A stretch of 64,000 nt of DNA from Arsenicibacter rosenii (GCF_001870735.1 NZ_MORL01000002.1:443076-507075), one strand, 5' to 3'; positions 9,124-17,592 are shown, numbered from the stretch's first letter. Translations and numbers: made by a program. Notes: generated from the letters alone by a model not told the origin.

Positions 9124-10128
9124 TTAGTGTTTAAACACCTTCACCAGATACACACACTCCTGTACTTTTTTGATCTGTTGCTTGCGCGGCAGTTTAGCCA
9201 GCGTATTTTTCCGGTTCAGTTTCAGCGACGCTCCTTTCAGCGAATCGCCCGGAATATCGCCGATGGCGCGGAAAAGATAGTCTGTTTTGATGGCAAACGA
9301 CGCGCCTTCAGTCGAAATCTGTTTCCCGCTGATAACGCCGATTACGTTGCCCTTTTCGTCGAGAAGCGGACCGCCGGAGTTACCCGGGTTTACACTGATG
9401 GCCACCTGATAGGCCGACGAATCGTTGCGGAAACCGGTGCGTGAGCTCAGATAGCCTTCATCATACACGATTTCGTCGCGCGGGTAGCCAAGCGTAAAGA
9501 CGCGCTCGCCTAAATCAGACGTACGGGGTTCAAAGCTATAAGGCAGAGACGGCAGCGGTTTATAGGAGCTGTCGCTCTGGATCTGCAGAATGGCCAGGTC
9601 ATAGCCCCGGTTAGTATACACGATCCGGGCTTTATAGACATCGCCTTTGTGATCCTGCACATAGACGGAGTCGGCACCCTGCACAATATGGTTGTTGGTG
9701 ACCAGATAGCCATTCGGCGCTACCAGAAAGCTGGTACCGGCCACCCGTGCGGGTGTTGAGTTAAAGGCGGCCCGGCGGCGTGCACTCAGGCTGCTCAGAA
9801 TCTGGTTCTGCGATTGTTTAATCGCCTGCACATCCCGGCGCAACATGCTGTATTGAGCCTGCTGCTGGTGGGTCGACCGGTACTGCCACACAGTAAATAA
9901 GGTAGCAAACGTCGTTACCAACGCCACCGAGGCCGCGATGGCCAGTGTCGGCTTGTGGGCCTGCCACAGTTGCCGGATCAGTGTCGGACGCTTTTGCTGC
10001 TGCCATTGCAGGTTGTTCTGAATGGCATCCATATCCATGCTGGCGTGAATCTGATCCAGTTTTTTCCGTAAATCAACCCGCCGGCGATACTGCTCGAGGG
10101 CTTTTTCTATGTCCTGATCTTCTTCCAT
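9124..10128 (-). CDS. Membrane-anchored HtrA/trypsin-like (S1C) serine protease
   Basis: 334 aa. A charged cytoplasmic N-terminus (1-60) is followed by one membrane segment (about 61-81) and a short helix, then a trypsin-like domain (about 125-290). The catalytic triad is complete: His147 in TNNHIV, Asp177 in YDLAIL, Ser251 in NPGNSGGP. No PDZ domain follows, unlike DegP/DegS; the last 40 residues are basic. It starts three bases after the ECF sigma stop codon, where an anti-sigma factor is normally encoded. The topology (cytoplasmic tail, one TM, periplasmic domain) is that of an anti-sigma factor, so it may sense envelope damage and hold or release the sigma factor. That role is inferred; the protease assignment is firm. 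Confidence 0.88.
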   Translation of the reverse strand: MEEDQDIEKALEQYRRRVDLRKKLDQIHASMDMDAIQNNLQWQQQKRPTLIRQLWQAHKPTLAIAASVALVTTFATLFTVWQYRSTHQQQAQYSMLRRDVQAIKQSQNQILSSLSARRRAAFNSTPARVAGTSFLVAPNGYLVTNNHIVQGADSVYVQDHKGDVYKARIVYTNRGYDLAILQIQSDSSYKPLPSLPYSFEPRTSDLGERVFTLGYPRDEIVYDEGYLSSRTGFRNDSSAYQVAISVNPGNSGGPLLDEKGNVIGVISGKQISTEGASFAIKTDYLFRAIGDIPGDSLKGASLKLNRKNTLAKLPRKQQIKKVQECVYLVKVFKH

Positions 10129-10131
10129 CGG

Positions 10132-10752
10132 TCAATCCTCCTTATACACCGAAAAAAACAATCGCTTCAATCGCTGCAAACATTTGTACTTCTGCGTTTT
10201 AGCGTTGTCCGGGTTTGTATATCCAAACTTATCCGTAATCTCCTGCATTGACAGGTGGCGGATATAAAAGTCTTCCAGTAACGTGCGGCAGGGCTCGCCC
10301 AGTTTGGTCAGCGAGGCTTCCATCACCTCAAACTGAATGTCCCGTTGCGCATGTTCCGTCAGGTCGGTTTCAACGGCCACGGTGGGCTCGCCTTCCCCAA
10401 GATCACGTTCTGTGTCGTAGAGCGTGTAACGGCCTTTCCGGGCCAGTTGTTTCAGCCACAGCCGCCGACACACCGAATACAGGTAGGTTTTTACCTGGCA
10501 GTGCAGTTCCAGCGAGCCTTCGGCAACTTTTTCGTAGAGTACCACCATGGCCTCCTGAAAAATATCTTTGGCGTCGTCTTCAGTTCCGTTGTTGCTGACA
10601 ATTAAATGCAGCGCCATCGGAAAATACCGCTGGTAGAGCTGTTCAAGTGCTCCATCTGCGCCTTCGGCCAGACCTGCCAGTAGCTCATCATCCGTGAGCC
10701 TTAACCGGTTAGTGGCTGCGCCGGGCGATCGTAACCCGCTATTTTCCTTCAT
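10132..10752 (-). CDS. ECF-type RNA polymerase sigma factor
   Basis: 206 aa. Sigma region 2 is visible around residues 35-100 (LYQRYFPMAL, DDAKDIFQEAMVVLYEKV) and region 4 around 145-200 (LEDFYIRHLSMQEITDKFGY, then NAKTQKYKCLQRLK as the recognition helix). No region 3 lies between them, as expected for ECF factors. It is the first gene of an operon with the membrane protease. A promoter-like element upstream of it matches one facing the divergent lipoprotein gene, which points to autoregulation and shared control. Confidence 0.9.
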   Translation of the reverse strand: MKENSGLRSPGAATNRLRLTDDELLAGLAEGADGALEQLYQRYFPMALHLIVSNNGTEDDAKDIFQEAMVVLYEKVAEGSLELHCQVKTYLYSVCRRLWLKQLARKGRYTLYDTERDLGEGEPTVAVETDLTEHAQRDIQFEVMEASLTKLGEPCRTLLEDFYIRHLSMQEITDKFGYTNPDNAKTQKYKCLQRLKRLFFSVYKED

Positions 10753-10768
10753 TAATTACCTTCATAGA

Positions 10769-10797
10769 TTAATACGCCGCCCTGAAAATAGTAACCC
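10769..10797 (-). promoter_or_regulatory. Candidate ECF promoter of the sigma-protease operon
   Basis: On the minus strand GGGTTAC (10797-10791), 15 bases, then GTATTAA (10775-10769). The predicted start would leave a leader of only about 10 bases before the sigma ATG. The same two boxes with the same spacing occur on the plus strand at 10830-10858, which makes chance unlikely. Confidence 0.6.
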
Positions 10798-10829
10798 AAA
10801 AAAAAATTTAAAATTTTTCTCCATCCAAT

Positions 10830-10858
10830 GGGTTACCTATTTCCAGATAGGGTATTAA
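10830..10858 (+). promoter_or_regulatory. Candidate ECF promoter of the small lipoprotein
   Basis: GGGTTAC (10830-10836), 15 bases, then GTATTAA (10852-10858). The spacer also resembles the minus-strand copy (TATTT and CAG at matching places). It would give a leader of about 30 bases before the lipoprotein ATG. Between the two elements is an A/T-run tract (10797-10820). Confidence 0.6.
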
Positions 10859-10897
10859 GGTTGACATTTATCATTAACGTTTAAACGCTACAAACTC

Positions 10898-11098
10898 ATG
10901 AAAGCTCTGGTAAAATACGCATTCTTCGCAATGGCAATGATCTCTCTGGCTACAGCTTGCCAATCGAAAAAAACTGAAGAAGGTGCAGCTACAACTGACT
11001 CTACAGCAACAATGTCTGCTGATTCTTCAACAATGGCTACAGACAGCACAATGGCAACTGATTCGGCTGCTACAATGTCAGCTGATTCAGCTAAGTAA
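10898..11098 (+). CDS. Small low-complexity lipoprotein
   Basis: 66 aa. The signal sequence ends in a lipobox, LATAC with Cys21 as the acylated residue. The mature 46 residues are built almost only of Thr, Ser, Ala, Asp and Met in repeats of the type ATDST and TMSADS, with no predicted fold and a strong negative charge. It has its own terminator and a candidate ECF promoter identical in its boxes to that of the divergent sigma operon. It may be an abundant envelope-stress lipoprotein, in the manner of small sigma-controlled lipoproteins elsewhere. No family is recognised. Confidence 0.78.
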   Translation: MKALVKYAFFAMAMISLATACQSKKTEEGAATTDSTATMSADSSTMATDSTMATDSAATMSADSAK

Positions 11099-11118
11099 TT
11101 TAGCCCTATTGTTCACAG

Positions 11119-11157
11119 AAAGGCGGTCCCGACAACTCGGGATCGCCTTTCGCTTTT
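11119..11157 (+). terminator. Rho-independent terminator of the small lipoprotein
   Basis: A 14-bp stem (11119-11132 with 11137-11150, one G-U pair), a CAAC loop and a T-rich tail ending in TTTT at 11154-11157. It lies 20 bases after the stop codon. Confidence 0.85.
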
Positions 11158-11228
11158 ATACGGGTCATCTTTTCTGTTCAGACAGGATTACAGGATAAGC
11201 AGGATTTTTGTCAATTCTAAACCAAATC

Positions 11229-11291
11229 ATCCTGTCAGTTATTGAATCACATAAATCCTGTCAGTCATTAAATCATACGAATCCTGTCAGT
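11229..11291 (+). repeat. Three direct repeats with 26-bp period, preceded by inverted relatives
   Basis: ATCCTGTCAGT begins at 11229, 11255 and 11281, exactly 26 bases apart. Just upstream (about 11180-11206) the reverse-oriented motif CAGGAT occurs three times. The arrangement can fold back on itself. The third copy runs up to the start codon of the next gene at 11293. Confidence 0.8.
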
Positions 11292-11292
11292 C

Positions 11293-12873
11293 ATGCATAC
11301 CAATTACTATTTCCTTCGTCAGCTGGCACCGGTGTTGCAGACACACCTGCACGGACTAACCTTTATGGAGTGCTTCAGTCAGGAGCGCGACGAGCTGGTG
11401 CTGGTGTTTGCACAGGCACGAGGGAAAAATAATTATTACAAGCCGTTTTATATCAAGGCGACGCTGAAACCGGACTTTTCAGGGCTGCTGTTTCCGGATG
11501 TCGTGCAGCGGGCCCGCACCAATAGCGTCGATCTGTTTGAGCACTTGTATGACAAGCCGGTTACCGGTGTCCGGTCGTTTCTGAATGAACGGTGCCTGGC
11601 CATTGAACTGGCCGACGGGCATACTTTTCTCTTCAAATTTTTCGGGAACCGCCCCAACTTTCTGGCCTTTAACGGCGATGTGGCTGAGGATGTTTTCAAT
11701 CAGAAACTCCAGACCGATCATCAACTGAGGCTCAGTGCGATTGACCGGCCGATTGATCAGTCATTTGCCGCTTTTGAGCAGGCCGGTTACGATCATCGCA
11801 AGCTGTTTCCGACCTTTGGCAAAGTCGTCAATGCATACCTTGCCGCTCATTTACCCGCCCGCGAAACACCGGCCGACAAATGGGCCTTATTGCAGGAGGT
11901 GGTCGGTCTGCTTGAACAACCCCGCTATTATCTGACAAACATTGACTATCAGCCAACCTTGTCGTTGCTGCCGGTCGGGAATATTATCCGCGAGTTTGAC
12001 GAGCCGATTGAGGCAACAAACCGGTTTTTTATTTCATATGCCGGCCAGAATTTCTTTGAAAAAGAAAAAGGCGAGGTGCTGCGTTTGCTCGAAAAACGGC
12101 TGAAACGGGCCAACGCCCAGATTGATGCCAACATGCAGCGGCTGATTGGCCGCGAAGAGAACATTAAAAATGAAGAGGTGGCTAACATCCTGATGGCGAA
12201 CCTGCACGATATTCCTGAACCGCCCGGCCAACGGTCGCCGGATCAGGTGACTCTCTACGATTTTTACCGCGATCAACCGGTAACAATCAAGCTGAAGACC
12301 GATCAGACGCCCCAGAAAAACGCCGAGCTATTCTACCGGAAAGCTAAAAATGAGAAAAAGGAAGAGGAACACCTGCAACAGCAGATTACGAACCGTGAGC
12401 AGGAAATCGCACTGATCGGGCAGCACATAGCCGCACTCAATGAGATAACCGGGCTGAAAAACCTGCGGAAATACATTAAGCAGAACGCGCTCCTGACCGA
12501 CTCGTCGGCCGACGGACCGGCTGAGCTATTTAAAGAAATAAAATACGAAGGGTTTACGATCCTGATAGGCCGGAACGCTAAAAACAACGACCTCCTGACG
12601 CAGCGCTATTCGTTTAAGGAAGACTTATGGCTCCATGCCCGCGATGTATCGGGATCGCACGTGCTGGTTAAGTACCAGGCGGGTAAAACGTTTCCGAAAA
12701 CGGTCATCGAACGGGCGGCCGAACTGGCTGCCTGGTATTCAAAACGGAAAAACGATAGCCTCTGCCCGGTAATCGTAACGCCTAAAAAGTTTGTCAGGAA
12801 GCCGAAAGGGCTGGCTGAAGGACAGGTAGTGATTGATAAGGAAGAGGTTGTGCTGGTGGTGCCGAAAGCATAA
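11293..12873 (+). CDS. rqcH: NFACT-domain protein, RqcH/Rqc2-type ribosome quality control factor
   Basis: 526 aa. The N-terminal NFACT-N domain (about 1-200), a long helical coiled-coil region (about 255-400, Lys/Glu-rich) and the NFACT-R domain (about 410-510; GFTILIGRNAKNNDLLT and DLWLHARDVSGSHVLVK) appear in family order. RqcH binds stalled large ribosomal subunits and adds alanine tails that mark the nascent chain for destruction. The tRNA-contacting Asp-Arg pair of the family appears to be Glu99-Arg100 here (FLNERCLAIEL). The ATG at 11293 keeps the normal N-terminus although it abuts a repeat. No partner genes are adjacent. Confidence 0.88.
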   Translation: MHTNYYFLRQLAPVLQTHLHGLTFMECFSQERDELVLVFAQARGKNNYYKPFYIKATLKPDFSGLLFPDVVQRARTNSVDLFEHLYDKPVTGVRSFLNERCLAIELADGHTFLFKFFGNRPNFLAFNGDVAEDVFNQKLQTDHQLRLSAIDRPIDQSFAAFEQAGYDHRKLFPTFGKVVNAYLAAHLPARETPADKWALLQEVVGLLEQPRYYLTNIDYQPTLSLLPVGNIIREFDEPIEATNRFFISYAGQNFFEKEKGEVLRLLEKRLKRANAQIDANMQRLIGREENIKNEEVANILMANLHDIPEPPGQRSPDQVTLYDFYRDQPVTIKLKTDQTPQKNAELFYRKAKNEKKEEEHLQQQITNREQEIALIGQHIAALNEITGLKNLRKYIKQNALLTDSSADGPAELFKEIKYEGFTILIGRNAKNNDLLTQRYSFKEDLWLHARDVSGSHVLVKYQAGKTFPKTVIERAAELAAWYSKRKNDSLCPVIVTPKKFVRKPKGLAEGQVVIDKEEVVLVVPKA

Positions 12874-12875
12874 AA

Positions 12876-12905
12876 ATAGCGGCACAACATAGGTCGTGCC
12901 GCTAT
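12876..12905. terminator. Hairpin between convergent genes
   Basis: A 10-bp perfect stem (12876-12885 with 12896-12905) has an A-run on its left, giving a U-tract for the minus-strand TPR gene. It sits right after the rqcH stop and can serve both genes. The stem (GCGGCAC/GTGCCGC) resembles the dispersed GTGGTGGCACGACT palindromes nearby. Confidence 0.65.
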
Positions 12906-12927
12906 CCCGCTTAGGTACAATCATAAA

Positions 12928-14817
12928 CTACCGGCCACCACCGGGAGAATCGTTATTGCCGGCTTTGGGCTTTGGCGAACTGGCTTTTGTTGGCGTAGTT
13001 CGCTTTGGGGCCGCTGTGGTCTTGCCGGATTTAGCTACTGTCTTACTCTTATTAATGTTGTCGATCAACTGCGTCGCCATCTTGTTCGACGGATCTAACT
13101 CCAGTGCCTTATTGATCGAGGCCATGGCGTTATCGAAATCTTTCTGCGTGTAATAGGAATACCCGATGAAACTATGGGCTTCTGCCAGATCTTTAGGCGT
13201 AATCTTGTTTGGTGACGACGCGGAGACTGTATCGGCAAACGCAATCAACGTTTTGTAGTGGCCCAGCGCACGGTCATTGGCCAGCGAATCAGGCATGTAC
13301 CGGTTTACCCGTGCCCGCCACAGATAGGCTCCGCCGTATGTCGGATTTACTTCGGCCAGTTTAGCGAAGGCCGAATCTGCCTTGGTAATCAGCGTACTGT
13401 CTTTATTGATCGTAAAGCCGAAATACGCGCTTCGTCCCAGGTTAAAGTAATCCTGACTAGCTACTTTCTGGTTGTGAGTTTCCTTCCAGTCGTTCAGTTT
13501 CTCGTATGCACGGGCCGCATTGGCATAATCTTTTTTCTTGGTGTAGTAGAGGTTCGCTACATCACCATAGAACGTTTTTGCGGTGTCTTCTACACTAGCT
13601 TTTGTCAGGTAATCAATCGCCAGCGAGTCATAACCAGGGCCTTCAAGGTTTGCATAAGCCTGACCGATGGCGGCGTAATCGAGCGTCCGCACCAGCGAAT
13701 CTTTCTTTACATCGTTGTTTTCCAGCACCTGCTTCATCAGCTCCAGTGCCTTGTCATATTGCTTATAATCCTCGGTCACGTAGGCATAGGCATACATCCG
13801 GCGTACAGGGTTGGTATTCACGATGGCATCCTTGTTTTTGATTTTGTCCAGATACGTCATCATGTTTTTGTAATCCTCTGCCAGAAAGGCCATTTTCGTA
13901 TAATTCAGCAGCGTGCTGTCCGGCACATTCTGTGAGTTGTCAATGGCTTTTTTATAGTTAAAAGCCGCTGAGCGGTAATTACGGCCCAGTGTATACAGGT
14001 CGCCTAGCTCATAGTACGCTTCTGCATTCGTTGAATCAATACCGATTGCCTTAACAAAGTAATCACGGGCGTTGGTATAGTTTTTCGACGACTTAAAAAT
14101 CCGGCCGATCTGGGTCAGCGCATGCGGGTTTTGCGGCTGCAGCTGTAAGGCAGCTTCATAAGCCGATACGGCATCCCCCCCCTGATTTTTAAGCCAGAAC
14201 GCATCTCCTTTTACAAGGTAGTATCCGGCTTTTTTCTCTGCTTTTTCATTTTCCAGCACCAGGTTGATCAAACGCAGCGCCTCATCAGCGTATTGTTTGT
14301 TTTGGGTCAGGGTATAGGCTTCAGCTATGTGGTAGAGCCAGTCAGGATTTTTCTTTTTGGCTTTTTTCTCCACAGTGGCAAATGTTTCTTTGGCCGCATT
14401 CACGTCGCCTTTAATAAGGGCTACGCTTCCCTGACCGACCATACCCAGATAATCTTTTTTATCGGCCGCTACTTCCTTATCAAAAATAGCTTTTGCTTCT
14501 TCAATCTGTCCGTCGCGCAACGCTTCAAAGCCTTGCTCAACAGGGTCTTCACCGGCTGTTTTCGGCGCCGGCTGAGCCGCTGCTACTGCGTTTGCTGCGG
14601 GAGCCTTGGCGGCTGGTTGCGCCGCTTGTGTTGTGGGTTGCATACCGGTTGCCGGCTGTTTTACGGCGGGCATGGCCGGTTGCTTTTGATCGGTAGCGGG
14701 CTGTGTGGTAGTTGACTGCTGCTGCGGCTTTGCGTTAACATCCTGTGCCCATAACGGAGACACCGATGCTACGCTCAATAAGCCGAAAGCTAATATGGAT
14801 GCACCTATCGTTTTCAT
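12928..14817 (-). CDS. Exported TPR-repeat protein with Gln/Pro/Ala-rich N-terminal region
   Basis: 629 aa from the ATG at 14817, which gives a signal peptide ending in LWAQ; an upstream in-frame ATG adds 11 residues. Residues about 25-105 are low complexity (Gln, Pro, Ala, Thr). From about 105 to 590 the protein is a chain of TPR units, for instance around GYYLVKGDAFWLKNQGGDA and NPHALTQIGRIFKSSKNY. The C-terminal 40 residues are basic and Pro/Lys/Gly-rich. TPR proteins of this kind scaffold envelope complexes in Bacteroidetes; no specific partner can be named. It is monocistronic as far as seen, with a terminator shared with rqcH. Confidence 0.85.
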   Translation of the reverse strand: MKTIGASILAFGLLSVASVSPLWAQDVNAKPQQQSTTTQPATDQKQPAMPAVKQPATGMQPTTQAAQPAAKAPAANAVAAAQPAPKTAGEDPVEQGFEALRDGQIEEAKAIFDKEVAADKKDYLGMVGQGSVALIKGDVNAAKETFATVEKKAKKKNPDWLYHIAEAYTLTQNKQYADEALRLINLVLENEKAEKKAGYYLVKGDAFWLKNQGGDAVSAYEAALQLQPQNPHALTQIGRIFKSSKNYTNARDYFVKAIGIDSTNAEAYYELGDLYTLGRNYRSAAFNYKKAIDNSQNVPDSTLLNYTKMAFLAEDYKNMMTYLDKIKNKDAIVNTNPVRRMYAYAYVTEDYKQYDKALELMKQVLENNDVKKDSLVRTLDYAAIGQAYANLEGPGYDSLAIDYLTKASVEDTAKTFYGDVANLYYTKKKDYANAARAYEKLNDWKETHNQKVASQDYFNLGRSAYFGFTINKDSTLITKADSAFAKLAEVNPTYGGAYLWRARVNRYMPDSLANDRALGHYKTLIAFADTVSASSPNKITPKDLAEAHSFIGYSYYTQKDFDNAMASINKALELDPSNKMATQLIDNINKSKTVAKSGKTTAAPKRTTPTKASSPKPKAGNNDSPGGGR

Positions 14818-14991
14818 ACCTAATTGAGTTAGTTGGATGGATAATTCCACAAATCGATGCTACAAAGTTGGCATGGAGAACTAAGAGACTTTTTAGAATA
14901 AAATTAGAAATTCATTAGAGGGAAATTGTATTATTTTGATATTTCAAGGCGTTTCTAAGGCTTTCCTCTGTGCTGATGAAGCTGACTGATA

Positions 14992-15025
14992 TAGTGGTGG
15001 CACGACTCTAGTCGTGCCACCACTA
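14992..15025. repeat. Dispersed palindrome GTGGTGGCACGACT, copy 1
   Basis: Perfect 16-bp arms (14992-15007 and 15010-15025) with a 2-base centre. It lies 58 bases before the TonB gene, in a 266-bp intergenic region that otherwise holds only leader sequence for the flanking divergent genes. Two further copies with the same arms lie at 15940 and 17746. Confidence 0.85.
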
Positions 15026-15083
15026 GCAAATAAGTTTATGCAATTTTACAGGCGGTTGCATCCATCGGAAAAACAACATAGCC

Positions 15084-15896
15084 ATGGAAACAACACACGC
15101 ACTCGATGAATTAATCTTCGCCAATCGTAATCAGGCTTACGGGGCTTTTGCGTTGCGGCGGGGCTATCGGGGAACCATTAACCGCGCTTTGCTGGTCGGC
15201 AGCGGTATTTTTTTGCTGGGCATTGGCATGCCGACAGTATACCGGCTTTTTGCGGATAAGCTACCGAAAGACGACCAAATGATTGCCGTCGATATGACGC
15301 CGATTCAGCTGCAGGAGCTTAAAGAAGAACCAATACCGATCCGTGCCGAGGAGCCGCTGCCGCAACAGGCAACCGTGCGCGATCTGCCGCCGGTTGTTTT
15401 GCCGGACGAGGAAGTCCTGGAAGAAAATCTGCCTCCTACCATCGACGAGCTAACCGAGGCCAAACCCGGCGAGCAGACTGTCGAGGGCTCTGGAGAGGTG
15501 GAAGAAATCATTGCGCCGGTTGAGTCGGCCGCACCAACCGTGCAGGAGAAAGCCGTTGAGGTGGCGCCGCCCAAAGACGATGAGCCTTTTTTGTTTGTGG
15601 AGCAGCAGCCGGAGTTCCCTGGCGGCATGGAAGCATTGGCTAAATTTCTACAGAAATCGCTGCAATACCCCGGTCAGGCCGCCCGGTCCAACATCAGTGG
15701 CCGTGTGTTTGTGAGCTTTATCGTTGGCACAGACGGCACGCTGACCGATGTGCAGGTACCACGTGGCATTGGCTTTGGTTGCGACGAAGAGGCGATCCGG
15801 GTCGTTAAATCAATGCCACGCTGGAAACCCGGCAAGCAAAGCGGCCGCGCGGTCCGGGTACGCTACAACCTGCCGATTGTCTTCACGCTGGAATAA
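15084..15896 (+). CDS. TonB family energy transducer
   Basis: 270 aa. A cytoplasmic N-terminus with the motif ELIFANRNQAYGAFALR, typical of Bacteroidetes TonB proteins, precedes one membrane helix (about 35-52). Residues about 70-175 are Pro/Glu-rich and would span the periplasm. The C-terminal TonB domain (about 180-270) includes PEFPGGMEALAKFL and the end VRYNLPIVFTLE. It passes proton-motive energy from ExbB/ExbD to outer-membrane receptors such as the two encoded in this window. No exbB/exbD genes are adjacent. Palindromic repeats lie on both sides. Confidence 0.92.
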   Translation: METTHALDELIFANRNQAYGAFALRRGYRGTINRALLVGSGIFLLGIGMPTVYRLFADKLPKDDQMIAVDMTPIQLQELKEEPIPIRAEEPLPQQATVRDLPPVVLPDEEVLEENLPPTIDELTEAKPGEQTVEGSGEVEEIIAPVESAAPTVQEKAVEVAPPKDDEPFLFVEQQPEFPGGMEALAKFLQKSLQYPGQAARSNISGRVFVSFIVGTDGTLTDVQVPRGIGFGCDEEAIRVVKSMPRWKPGKQSGRAVRVRYNLPIVFTLE

Positions 15897-15939
15897 TAGT
15901 TCAGGGTTATGGTTGTTCTGAGTTACTGGTTGTTAAATA

Positions 15940-16003
15940 AGTGGTGGCACGACTGTGGGGGGGGCCGCTTTATGAAGCCATCACCCACAGTCGTGCCACC
16001 ACT
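15940..16003. repeat. Dispersed palindrome GTGGTGGCACGACT, copy 2
   Basis: 20-bp perfect arms (15940-15959 and 15984-16003) around a 24-base loop that starts with a G-run. It lies between the convergent TonB and tannase-like genes and may act as a terminator there. TTGTTGCTG-like sequence flanks it on both sides in opposite orientation (about 15906-15935 and 16010-16045). Confidence 0.85.
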
Positions 16004-16053
16004 ACAAAAGTCCATCAGCAACCATTAATAACCATCAGCAACAAAAGAAACGG

Positions 16054-17592
16054 TTATTTACAAAGCTGATCTACCCATTGGAACAGTTCGTCGAGGTCGT
16101 AATCACCGCTATGGGGCCGGTCCCAGGGTAGTTCCAGATTAACGGTATATCCTTTGTTTTGCAGGTAGGTGGCGAGAATAACGGGGATGGCCAGGCTGGT
16201 GTCTTTATCTTTCGAGCCGTGGCGAATGCGCCAGTACTTCGCCGTTTGTGTCCCCTTCGTACCGATGTAGTGCATTGGATTCAGCATTCTGACAAATTGT
16301 TCGTCAGCACGCGGAGCCTGTACGGTAGAGTGACTGGCCGAAAACGCCGTGAAATGTTGCTTATCGACCGTTGCGGTGCCAAACTCCTGATTTTCGGGTG
16401 AGCCGAGGTCCAGGGCATCGAAGGCCGGCGGCGTTTTCATGCGTTCCTGATAGCGGACAAAGGCGTCGAAGTTAAGGTCGGTAACCTTGCCTCCGGAGAT
16501 GGTTAGCCACGAATGAGCCGACAGGTCTTTGCCGCTCCCGAGCGCTTTCTGCGCCGAAGCAATCACATAGGCGTTGACGTATTCCTTAAAGGAACCGTTG
16601 CCGCTGTTATCGAGTGAAAGACGCTGGCCGTCCGGGGCGGTGAGTTGCAGGCTGTTCAGGTAAGCGGGAAAAAGTGCCTTGAGCTGAGCCGACACGGTAA
16701 TTTGCTCGGGCGTAAGTGCAGCACCGGCCGCATTGTTGCCCTGCATCGGGCCACCGCGTCTGTAGGTATTCACGCCGTTGAACTGCCATTCGTAGGCTGC
16801 ATCGGCGTTATCCAGATTGGTGATCGGACAATAGGCCGATACCGCGAAAATATCGTCATTGGCCGGTGCTGCGCCCAGGTCTTTCAGATAGGGCTCATAG
16901 TCTTTGTTGTTGCCGGTAGCTCCCAGCAGCGACGACATGGCACCACCCGCGCTCGTACCGTTTGAGATGATCTTATTGGCGTCGCCGGGCATGGCTTCGT
17001 CGTTGTATTTCAGGTAGCGGATTGCCGCTTTCAAATCAACCAGTGCCGCCGGTGATTTGCCCGTAAACAGGCCCTGCGCATCTTTGGTCATACGACCCCG
17101 CGCACCCGCTGACGCCACCACATAACCTTTCGACAAGGCCAGCGCCATGGCTGACGGGCCACGATTTCCGCCCATACCCATGCCATTGGGTGGTGCTCCG
17201 CCGGGGCCTTGCGGTGGTGTGCCATTGCCGGGGGGACGTCCGTTCGGGGTGTTGATGGCCGTAGCGGGTTGGGCAGCCATGTAGCCGCCGATCCGGTTGG
17301 GAAAAAAAACAGGGGCGCTTCGGGCGGTATAGCCATTGATGGTTTCACCGTGGAAATAGCCTTCCGGAATATAGATGTTCAGGATCTGATAGGTAGTATC
17401 GACGGGGTTCGCTACGTAAACAATCCGTTCAAAGGCCCGTATGCTGATTTCGTTACCATTGACCGTTACGGTCTGAGGTTCGTATTTACCGGCATCAAAA
17501 TCAAGGGAGTAGCGTTTGGGTTGAGCAAGGAGAGGAGTTGTTCCGGCCGACACCGCGAACAGGCCGGCGAAAAGAAAATGCATCGGTTTCAT
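16054..17592 (-). CDS. Exported subtype B tannase-like alpha/beta hydrolase
   Basis: 512 aa with a signal peptide ending near residue 23 (PLLAQ). The segment LNIYIPEGYFHGETINGYTA (71-90) and the following layout match subtype B tannases and related esterases. The nucleophile is Ser214 in NGTSAGG and the catalytic His is probably His494 in RPHSGDYD. A Gly/Pro/Met-rich stretch (about 113-146) interrupts the early part of the domain. Tannases cleave gallate esters from plant polyphenols, which would fit the plant-polymer enzyme near the left edge. Assignment to hydrolase is firm; tannase activity is a family-level inference. Confidence 0.75.
   Translation of the reverse strand: MKPMHFLFAGLFAVSAGTTPLLAQPKRYSLDFDAGKYEPQTVTVNGNEISIRAFERIVYVANPVDTTYQILNIYIPEGYFHGETINGYTARSAPVFFPNRIGGYMAAQPATAINTPNGRPPGNGTPPQGPGGAPPNGMGMGGNRGPSAMALALSKGYVVASAGARGRMTKDAQGLFTGKSPAALVDLKAAIRYLKYNDEAMPGDANKIISNGTSAGGAMSSLLGATGNNKDYEPYLKDLGAAPANDDIFAVSAYCPITNLDNADAAYEWQFNGVNTYRRGGPMQGNNAAGAALTPEQITVSAQLKALFPAYLNSLQLTAPDGQRLSLDNSGNGSFKEYVNAYVIASAQKALGSGKDLSAHSWLTISGGKVTDLNFDAFVRYQERMKTPPAFDALDLGSPENQEFGTATVDKQHFTAFSASHSTVQAPRADEQFVRMLNPMHYIGTKGTQTAKYWRIRHGSKDKDTSLAIPVILATYLQNKGYTVNLELPWDRPHSGDYDLDELFQWVDQLCK

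Noticed and set aside
9088-9444. 118-aa plus-strand reading frame at the island border
   Set aside because: Mostly antisense to the HtrA-like protease; its hydrophobic start is incidental AT-rich sequence.
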